DNA of 64,000 bases, taken from positions 1 to 64,000 of the forward strand of contig JBFXDD010000018.1 of assembly GCA_050181465.1 (NCBI GenBank), read 5' to 3'. The position numbers and the translations under genes were made by a program. Below are positions 59,201 to 64,000 of the stretch, one piece after another; position 1 is the first letter of the stretch; each line of letters opens with the position of its first letter. This DNA is from JACRLW01 sp050181465 (GTDB taxonomy: Bacteria; Planctomycetota; UBA1135; UBA2386). Below the pieces are notes generated by a model. It searched no databases and was not told the origin of the DNA. It worked only from the letters and a program-made list of their open reading frames with translations.

Positions 59201-61008
59201 CCGAGGTCGGTGACGAGCACCAAAGTGGTCGCCTCGCGCTCGGAGTCGTCGACCTTGACCACATAGGCGCCGGGTTCACTGAATCCGATCGGGATCTGCC
59301 GCACGCTCTCGCGGAACGGCTGGTAGTCGGGCACGGCTTCGGTCGTGGTCCGGTCGGCGGCGATGACCTCGATGTCGAGGCGTTCGACCGAGTCCGCGCG
59401 GTGCGTCGCACGAAACCAAGTTTCCAGATCGATGCGGTGCACGCGCATCCGAACCGACGGGATGTTCCGCGAGGTCAACTCGATGCTCGCCGCTTCGCCG
59501 ACGCGCCAAGCGCGCTGCGTTCGCAGCGTGAACGACTTCGCGATCAGGCGCTCGAGGCGGGTGACCGCTGCCGGCAATCCGGATGCTCGATAGGCCTCGA
59601 TCGCGCGCACGTAGTCGAACTTCGTGGTCTCGAAGATCTCGCCGAGCCGGAACCACGCCATGGCCTGCTCCGGCCGTTCGCGGTAGTTCTGTGCGCAACG
59701 TTCGAAGGCCGCGATCGCCTCGTCGATCTTCTCCTCGGCGACATAGGTCTCCGCGATGCGGCGCGCGGCAGCGGCGTTGCGATCATCGAGTGGATACTCG
59801 GCGAGAAACGCCTCGTACAGTTCGCGGGCCCGGGAGGTCTCTCCGGCCTGCTCGGCGCTGCCGGCAAGATCGAAGCGCGCCGTGACGATCGCGCGCTGCA
59901 CTCGTTCCCACTCGGTATGCGCGGTGTGCGCGGACAGGAACGCGCGCCAGGCGACGATCGCCTCCTCGAGCTGTCCCTGTTTCGCGAGAACGTCGCCTAC
60001 CAACGCGCGGGCGTTCGCCAGTTCGGGGAGGCCGGAGTCGCCACGCGACTCGAGGAATCGGCGAAGCGATGCGAGTGCGTCCTCGCTTCGGGACGCGGAG
60101 AGTTGGCAGCGCGCGATGAGGAAGTCGACCTTCGGCGACTGTTCGTGGGACGGATACCGCTCGGCGAGGTCACGCAACGCAGCGATCGCCAGATCGAGAC
60201 GACTCGCGCCCGGCTCCGGCACACCGAAGCTCTCGGCGATTCGCCAGGCGGCCTCCGCTGCCTCGACGGAAGCCGGTGCACGAGCGATGAGATCGCGACA
60301 CACTTCGCGCACGCGAGTGTGCTCACCGATCGCGGCATGACAGCGTGCCAGGAGGAGCCGCGCACGCAACTCTTCCGGACGACCCGCGAGTTCCCGGATC
60401 AACCCCGGCAGCCGTGGCAATGCGATCTTCGGTTGCTGTGCGCGCAGGTAGGCTTCGATCGCCAGTAGACGCACGTTCCGGGCTCGCTCGCCGACCAACC
60501 CGAGGTCGACCGCGAGGTCGTAGAACTCGGCGGCACGCTTGGGGTCGGGCTTCTGCCCGCTGAGGGCTCGATCGGCGAGACCGAGGTAGGTCGCCGCAAT
60601 CTCTTCTTTGCGCGGCGCGCCGGTCAGTCGTTCCACCTGACCGCGGTAGACGTCGGCCGCCTCGCGGAAGCGGCGAAGTTCGATCAGGGTCTCGGCCTGC
60701 TCGAACGCCGCGCGGTCGAAGGCCGCCGATTCGGCGTGCTCGGCGAGGATGCGGCCGTAAGTCTGCACGGCTGCTTCGTCCTGACCGGCGAGTTCCTGAG
60801 CTCGAGCCAGCAGGAGCAGCACGCGCGGCTGCCGCTCGACCGGCTCCTCGCCGAGCGCCTTCTGGAGTGCCGTGACCGCGTCCGCGTAGCGGCGATCGAT
60901 CAAGGCGTTCTCCCCCTCGCGGAGGGAAGTCGCGAAGGTCGCGGCGAGTCCGACGACCAGGACGATGACGAGGCCTGCGATCCGCGGCCGACGACGAGGG
61001 GTATTCAT
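53266..61008 (-). CDS. Giant alpha-2-macroglobulin-like protein with TPR blocks
   Basis: 2580 residues. The N-terminal membrane anchor is IAGLVIVLVVGLAATFATS (about 10-28). TPR-like repeats run to about residue 490, then beta macroglobulin (MG) domains, including a TDRPAYVAGQTVHSAVVARDW motif typical of MG2. A charged coiled coil sits near 1190-1210, and A2M signature text near 1320-1500 (DGVWLPNIVTDAEGHARFTIRMPD, WSIAALDVGG). The thioester loop near 1520 reads ARGCVAVAPTYAAIAQ instead of GCxEQ, so no thioester should form. A second TPR block lies near 2010-2330. It is probably a periplasmic, membrane-tethered structural or protease-trapping protein. Confidence 0.85.
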   Translation of the reverse strand: MNTPRRRPRIAGLVIVLVVGLAATFATSLREGENALIDRRYADAVTALQKALGEEPVERQPRVLLLLARAQELAGQDEAAVQTYGRILAEHAESAAFDRAAFEQAETLIELRRFREAADVYRGQVERLTGAPRKEEIAATYLGLADRALSGQKPDPKRAAEFYDLAVDLGLVGERARNVRLLAIEAYLRAQQPKIALPRLPGLIRELAGRPEELRARLLLARCHAAIGEHTRVREVCRDLIARAPASVEAAEAAWRIAESFGVPEPGASRLDLAIAALRDLAERYPSHEQSPKVDFLIARCQLSASRSEDALASLRRFLESRGDSGLPELANARALVGDVLAKQGQLEEAIVAWRAFLSAHTAHTEWERVQRAIVTARFDLAGSAEQAGETSRARELYEAFLAEYPLDDRNAAAARRIAETYVAEEKIDEAIAAFERCAQNYRERPEQAMAWFRLGEIFETTKFDYVRAIEAYRASGLPAAVTRLERLIAKSFTLRTQRAWRVGEAASIELTSRNIPSVRMRVHRIDLETWFRATHRADSVERLDIEVIAADRTTTEAVPDYQPFRESVRQIPIGFSEPGAYVVKVDDSEREATTLVLVTDLGLTVRSSRQELLAFVQNLREDKVAPGVRVVVSDGTRPLAEGLTDPDGIYRLRDGRLAAVSELVVYAVDASGSGAGNVQLDGLSVGESVLEKSFAMTDRPAYVAGQTVHSAVVARDWQDGRYVLPKAEHVDRLRIASPNGRVVYDEAARYSDFGTVEFDYELPEDADLGRWTLSLDRGAGRGTTTTFEVARFELPKLQLTIVPDRNLVFRGEPIAGHVELRHFYGEPARGRAITIRMHDPDGSEVVVQGTSNAEGRVAFQFASDELTEEALIQIDAEVAEDGIRAQRVVPVVLSEFVPSVKVARDVQLAGQSFQAEVVIADRAGEPLAKAGELVVLRIESGRRGRAEVEVSRHAFRTASEDGRALVRVVAERGGAHVLRVISKDRFGQDLTAERVVTISGNDDANKLRILLDRAEWRVGETAKAKVVHRGSERLGLQVTIADGFLDAKPIRIRSGESEIAIPLEELHAPNFALALSAVDDATLLTAEAEFTVDRGLAIEIKPDRSEAEPDSEVGFAVTVRDARGRPVVGRLAVALIPEALGALFADRTMDIQNVFWGLRRGTATVTASSCGWEYRATTKAVSRELIAEERRREQEREEAARRELAARLDAGNVSRGPTSGGRVDPSGRPIAAGPGTAGQVRGRFTRQSLDGVAVEPEEQSEQVELIEELARDAIQQSAFDSNQWNSAIGLGGGAGGRYGSRRGGRALNSKGVKEGLDDGVWLPNIVTDAEGHARFTIRMPDRSSGWKFSAHGVTKATDVGRVELTLRTARDLVVSLDAPPFLVEGDRSTVRARLHRRVGEDAPLRVNTTVGETADERTVSLGKGAEESFDLPLATGSTPEVLWSIAALDVGGIHAEGSIPVLPYGVELRAGKAGMVRDRIAFDLEVAGGRGLGDLRLELDLGRGDTGGLAAVALAPASVARGCVAVAPTYAAIAQRLMAALAVEKLLTGNAHREEREVLRSQIDGLVRQLASAALPDGSFGWITRRSGSDAESTAHVVLALQRARAAGFANPTAAAGARWLIDAVRGRPEGERALLERALVASGHDRFENLNALHRRRASLDPDSLSHLALAWRESKRPELAAEIEQEASTRIKRTSEHAVAFARLAQSRLLGDPGDPQAREWLSWLESMRDGIVWSTSALTAAAVEALASLPGSQPGSAMTRIEVAVNGVAVPPVVLTAQSGAERIHLASEGLRAGKNRIELQVVAGGEVRFGATLRGFSREFAVGTESGKPRVGMVRRFVRPDFLRDKGKPITPGFSVVRGNVEYHDNLLTQLEVGVAARVETTHWMIEAPQQPSTAPAVVVEEPIPAGVSVDPASIEGSFEQHRLLPDRIVAWFRPGSGSGTIRYRVVGRFPGEYRVLPTIIAGVLRPDLVVHGEPGALKVLPRGAKSSDVYRLTPDELWALGKSAFESRDFPLARERLGTLASGWMLAPEVRKELARMMLILAIETRDAAGVVRWFEELKDIYPELVLEFDSMRAVGQSYMDLGEFESAVLVYRGVTEASFLREAAVATTLERLGEVASAAQFLETLIAGYPALSTMRQSFYGLAQKLGVVAAGVQPGARVDPRVGARGELFDRSIALLREFLIQYPDDPLAEEACFSWATTLVEAGRVSAALEIANAAVLRYGKSAFEDEFLYTAGYARFLLGQPDDALALVRRVASEKFTTLDGATASSQNHRHAIYLEGQIHHALGRAKEALSSYDQVVADFQDAAEASDYFRAKSLSLPEVTRIGVGADAVVELEWRNLREAALKVYKVDLLRLYLIHKSLDNVRDILLHGIRPLHEATVALGDGTDYVGARRSKVALPLSDAGAYLVVVRSEDRIVSGLVLRSDLEVEAQESVDIGRVRVNVKRKGGFVAGAQVRVVGSGDGTIKSGATDPRGIFIADGLVGRAAVIVEHEGSFAFFRGSSIHQPEQFRPAPPPPASKPKGSNVDRKGRQFDGWEFNLQQNGANRARQVQWLEQNVLNQQQRGVEVRRAK

Positions 61009-61095
61009 GGGCTCTACCGGGGCGCCGGCGCGGGCGCCGGCCGGGCAAGAACGACACCGACGGGGTCGAGGTTCGACGGCGATCGGACGCCGACG

Positions 61096-61755
61096 TCACT
61101 GTCTGACGAGAATCGTCGCCAAGTCCTTCCGCCGATGGGCGACCGCGGGCACTTGGCAGTCGTCCGCCGGGTAGCCGAGCGGGATCAGCAGGAATGGTCG
61201 CTCGTGGTCGGGACGGCCGAGCACCTCGCGCAGGAAGCCCATCGGGCTCGGCGTGTGGGTCAACGTCGCCAGCCCGGCGAGGTGGGCTGCGGTCAAGAGC
61301 ATCCCGCATGCCAGCCCGATCGATTCCTTTGCGTAGTACACCTGTCCGCCGTCGTCGTCGCGCAGGAGAAAGAATGCAACGATCAGCCAAGGCGCCACCT
61401 CGAGGAAGCCCTTGTCGGCGTCGGTGCCGAGCGGTGCGAGGTCGGCGAGCCATTCATCGTTCGCTCGCTGTTCGTAGAACGCACGCTCCTCGTTTTCGGC
61501 CGCGAGTCGGATCGCCCGTTTGGTCGACGGATCTCCGACCGCCACGAATCGCCACGGCTGCTTGTTCGCGCCGCTCGGTGCAGTCGCGGCGACTCGCACG
61601 ATCCCTTCGACGATCTCGAAGGGGACCGGACGATCGCTGAAGTCGCGCACCGTCCGCCGTCGTCGCATCACGTCGTGGAGGTCAGCGAGCGCGGTCTCTG
61701 GCGGCGTGACCGGGACGTAGCGGTCGTCGTGTGGGACGAACTCTGGGCGGTTCAT
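61096..61755 (-). CDS. Nitroreductase-family protein (iodotyrosine-deiodinase-like)
   Basis: 219 residues from the ATG at 61755 (MNRPEFVPHDD). FMN-binding nitroreductase fold: MRRRRTVRDFSDRPVP, APSGANKQPWRFVAVGDP, then FLEVAPWLIVAFF and the IYD-like HTPSPMGFLREVLGRPDHERPFLLIPLGYP. This branch contains bacterial homologues of iodotyrosine deiodinase; the Glu/Tyr residues that close the active site in that enzyme cannot be verified here. Likely reduces halogenated or nitro aromatics, or a flavin-dependent step with unknown substrate. It is upstream of the A2M-like gene on the same strand. Confidence 0.83.
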   Translation of the reverse strand: MNRPEFVPHDDRYVPVTPPETALADLHDVMRRRRTVRDFSDRPVPFEIVEGIVRVAATAPSGANKQPWRFVAVGDPSTKRAIRLAAENEERAFYEQRANDEWLADLAPLGTDADKGFLEVAPWLIVAFFLLRDDDGGQVYYAKESIGLACGMLLTAAHLAGLATLTHTPSPMGFLREVLGRPDHERPFLLIPLGYPADDCQVPAVAHRRKDLATILVRQ

Positions 61756-61925
61756 GGGGACGGTATCGCGGGCCGACCGGCTCCCCGCAAGCGACTCGCC
61801 GCCGTGGGCCGCCGTCTCGCTCATGGAACCGCGATCGTGCGATGCCATCGATCCGGGCCTCGGCCGCAGCCGAAGGACTGTCGAGCCGGTGTACAGCGAG
61901 CTCTGCGGATGCCGAAGTCGTCGAC

Positions 61926-62306
61926 ATGTCCGAGCCCGAGGCTCTGCGCGCCGACGTGATCGCCCTGACCGGGACCATGGGGCGACTCGATTCCCTCTTG
62001 CGCGGTCTCTGCCGCCGCGGAGTCGGCGTCGATCGAGTGGACGGACTGGGCGATCTGCTCACCTGCTTCGAACGAGCCGGCGGTCACGATGCGCTCATCC
62101 TGGCTCCCGACCTCCCGCAGATGCTCGTCGGCCGGGCGGTTGCATCGCTGTCCTCGATCGCGAGCGACTTGTTGATCGTGAGCTTCGCCCACCCACTGCC
62201 GCAAGTGCCCCGCGCGCGCCTGGTGGCGCTGCACGCACTGCATCCAGCGAGTCCGCTCGCGGCCGGGGCGGTGCTGCGAGCGCTGTTGCTGCGCGCGGTG
62301 TTGTGA
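61926..62306 (+). CDS. Small cytoplasmic protein of unknown function
   Basis: 126 residues from ATG 61926; the frame is open further upstream but there overlaps the nitroreductase 5' end. All-helical, Leu- and Ala-rich with no signal or membrane segment. DALILAPDLPQMLVGRAVASLSSIASDLLIVSFAHPLPQVPRAR has alternating strands and helices reminiscent of a small receiver-like or Rossmann fold. No family recognised, and the real start is uncertain. The next gene is a YifB/ComM ATPase. Confidence 0.5.
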   Translation: MSEPEALRADVIALTGTMGRLDSLLRGLCRRGVGVDRVDGLGDLLTCFERAGGHDALILAPDLPQMLVGRAVASLSSIASDLLIVSFAHPLPQVPRARLVALHALHPASPLAAGAVLRALLLRAVL

Positions 62307-62379
62307 CGTGATCGCCCTGCGAAGACCGTCCTGATCGAAGATCCGGTAACCGATCGCGCGCTCCGCACACGAAGCGATC

Positions 62380-63963
62380 GTGCAGAGCACAACGATCACG
62401 ACTCGTCAGGACGGACCATCGCCGACCGTCGCCATCGGTTGCGGTGTCGTGTGCGGGGTGGATGCCGTCGCCGTCACCATCGAAGCGCGCATGCTGGCTG
62501 CCAGCAGCGCACCGCGCATCCTCGGTTCGGTCGACCAAGTCGTTCGCGAGGCCTACCATCGGATCCTCGGGAGCTTCGGTGCACTGGGACTGCCCATGCC
62601 GCGCGGGTCACCGGTGCTGAACTTCGTTCCCGCACAGGTGCGCAAGGCAGGGAGCGGGTTCGACCTGCCGATGGCGATCGCACTCGCCGCGGCCGGCGGC
62701 GCACTTCCACGAGAACGCCTGTCGGGCTTGGCCGCGTTTGGCGAAGTGGGACTCGACGGTCGCATCCGCAGCACGCCCGGGATCGTGCCGGTCGCGATCG
62801 CCGCGCGACAACGTGGCTGGCGACGGTTGCTGACATCGCCCGACGACGCCGAACTCGCGAGCGCCGTTCCGGGAATCGAGGCCCTCCCGGCGCACGATCT
62901 TCGCGAGGCATTCGTAGGACTCAGCGATGGTTCGCTACCGGTGTTGAGCGGCGGCGATGGAATGCGCTACCTCAACCCAGCCGGTTCGGCAGTCGGCGGG
63001 CTCGACTTGGCCGACCTTCGTGGGCACGAGACCGGCAAGCTCGCGCTCGCGGCGGCAGCCGCCGGCGAACACAACTTGTTGTTCGTCGGCCCGCCCGGCT
63101 CCGGCAAGAGTTCGCTCGCCCGCCGAATCCTCGGCATCCTGCCGCAGCTCGACCCCGAGCATCACCTGGATGTCTTGCAGATCCACTCCGCGCGTGGCCT
63201 AGCGTCGCGCCACACCGCGATCTCGCTGGGCAGCAATGGGCGCCCGTTCCGTGCTCCCCACCACAGCAGCAGCGGCGCCTCGATCCTCGGCGGCGGTCCG
63301 CAGCCTCGCCCCGGCGAAGTGACTCTCGCCCACCACGGTGTGTTGTTCCTCGATGAACTGCCCGAGTTCCGGCGCGAGATCCTGGAAGGACTGCGACAGC
63401 CGTTGGAAGATCGCATCGTCACCATCGGCCGGGCGAGCCAATCGGTGGCGATGCCCGCATCGTTCATCCTGATCGCCGCGATGAACCCCTGTCCGTGTGG
63501 CTACGCGTTCGATCCGACTCGCACCTGCCGTTGCTCCGCCGCGGACCAGCGGCGATATCGAAATCGCATCTCCGGGCCGTTGCTCGATCGGTTCGACCTT
63601 CGAATCGACCTGCCGTCCCCGCCACCCGAAGCCTTCGGAAGCCCCCCCGACCCAGCGTGGTCGACTGCACGGCTGCGCGAGCGCGTGGGTCGCGCCCGCG
63701 ACCGTCAGCGACATCGCAATCCGGACGGTTGCGCCAATGCGAAGCTCGAAGGCGATCGTCTCGAAGCCGTTCTCGGCGATCGGACGGCGCTGAGTCCGGT
63801 CATCGAACGTGCGATGCGACTCGGCGGTGCGTCCGCTCGCGGCAGAACTCGCATACTGCGGCTGGCGCGCACCCTCGCCGATCTCGACGACCTCGCGTTG
63901 GTCCGAGCCGAAGACATCCAGCTCGCGGCGCGGCTGCGCGGAATGGAAGCCCTGCCGAGCTGA
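62380..63963 (+). CDS. YifB/ComM-family Mg-chelatase-like AAA+ ATPase
   Basis: 527 residues from a GTG; a more downstream start is possible. The N-terminal Lon-protease-like domain (FDLPMAIALAAAGGALP, FGEVGLDGRIR) is followed by the ATPase: Walker A GPPGSGKSSLARR, Walker B LFLDELPEFRREILEGLRQPLED, sensor and the four-Cys CPCGYAFDPTRTCRC. The C-terminal Mg-chelatase segment (GRTRILRLARTLADLDDL) is present. ComM/RadA-like helicases promote branch migration during natural transformation in Proteobacteria; in other phyla the role is inferred. The gene ends 37 nt before the window edge. Confidence 0.9.
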   Translation: MQSTTITTRQDGPSPTVAIGCGVVCGVDAVAVTIEARMLAASSAPRILGSVDQVVREAYHRILGSFGALGLPMPRGSPVLNFVPAQVRKAGSGFDLPMAIALAAAGGALPRERLSGLAAFGEVGLDGRIRSTPGIVPVAIAARQRGWRRLLTSPDDAELASAVPGIEALPAHDLREAFVGLSDGSLPVLSGGDGMRYLNPAGSAVGGLDLADLRGHETGKLALAAAAAGEHNLLFVGPPGSGKSSLARRILGILPQLDPEHHLDVLQIHSARGLASRHTAISLGSNGRPFRAPHHSSSGASILGGGPQPRPGEVTLAHHGVLFLDELPEFRREILEGLRQPLEDRIVTIGRASQSVAMPASFILIAAMNPCPCGYAFDPTRTCRCSAADQRRYRNRISGPLLDRFDLRIDLPSPPPEAFGSPPDPAWSTARLRERVGRARDRQRHRNPDGCANAKLEGDRLEAVLGDRTALSPVIERAMRLGGASARGRTRILRLARTLADLDDLALVRAEDIQLAARLRGMEALPS

Positions 63964-64000
63964 GCGTCAGCGCCGTGGCTTGTCCGCGAGCGGCCCCGAC

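Noticed and set aside
61020..61060. GGCGCCGGCGCGGGCGCCGG palindrome-like stretch between the A2M-like and nitroreductase genes
   Set aside because: Very GC-rich and self-complementary, but such runs are common at this base composition and it has no T tail or repeat elsewhere.
1..64000. CRISPR arrays, rRNA genes, integrases with att sites or prophage modules
   Set aside because: No regularly spaced direct repeats, rRNA motifs, phage structural genes or tyrosine/serine integrases were seen.

Overview
This is a 64 kb piece of a high-GC bacterial scaffold, almost certainly metagenomic: a run of exactly 100 N lies at 8961-9060. The gene content points to Planctomycetota. It has a PVC-type membrane-bound dehydrogenase fused to a C-terminal CxxCH cytochrome, a CRTAC1-like VCBS/ASPIC protein, an FG-GAP protein, a DUF2961 (GH172-like) protein and an L28 carrying the insert typical of the group. 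This assignment is inference from families; there is no rRNA in the window.

Layout. 1-3.2 kb: accessory end with the C-terminus of an Rhs toxin (AHH-type nuclease tip), its Imm11-like immunity gene, and a decayed rve transposase. Then tRNA-Met. 3.4-8.7 kb: two amidohydrolases, an APC permease, an NHL propeller and a lipoprotein. 8.8-9.1 kb: repeat copy A containing the N gap. 9.1-17.2 kb: a coupled galT-like/TPR/rhomboid operon, gltX, a histidine phosphatase, a coiled-coil membrane protein, tRNA-Ala, a dicarboxylate symporter and crcB. 17-25.3 kb: large secreted proteins of the planctomycete type. 25.3-32 kb: NhaD, an SDR, tRNA-Arg, a serine hydrolase, rpmB and pyrC coupled to lgt.

33-43 kb is the most unusual part. 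It holds an EboA-EboB pair, a Clp-N-like/coiled-coil pair, and a seven-gene minus-strand operon (41103 down to 36257). In that operon every junction overlaps by 4-8 nt. It encodes two tiny membrane proteins, a ferric-reductase/Rieske membrane protein, a membrane-anchored Cys protein, a Rieske-flavodoxin fusion, and an OlsB-like plus PlsC-like acyltransferase pair. Divergent to it is a DedA/ATP-grasp fusion. 43-50.7 kb: DoxX, DinB, PVC cytochrome, Gfo/Idh, prfC and hldD. 50.8-64 kb: a LolA-like protein, a HEAT protein, a giant 2580-residue alpha-2-macroglobulin-like protein with TPR blocks, a nitroreductase, a small unknown and a YifB/ComM ATPase.

The clearest undescribed signal is a family of intergenic palindromic elements. 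Full copies are 184 nt with imperfect 25-nt inverted ends and nested internal palindromes. There are five copies in the window (8794-9115, 27607-27762, 30498-30681, 47785-47885, 49549-49732). One collapsed into an inverted duplication of one end, one abuts a tRNA 3' end, and one broke the assembly.
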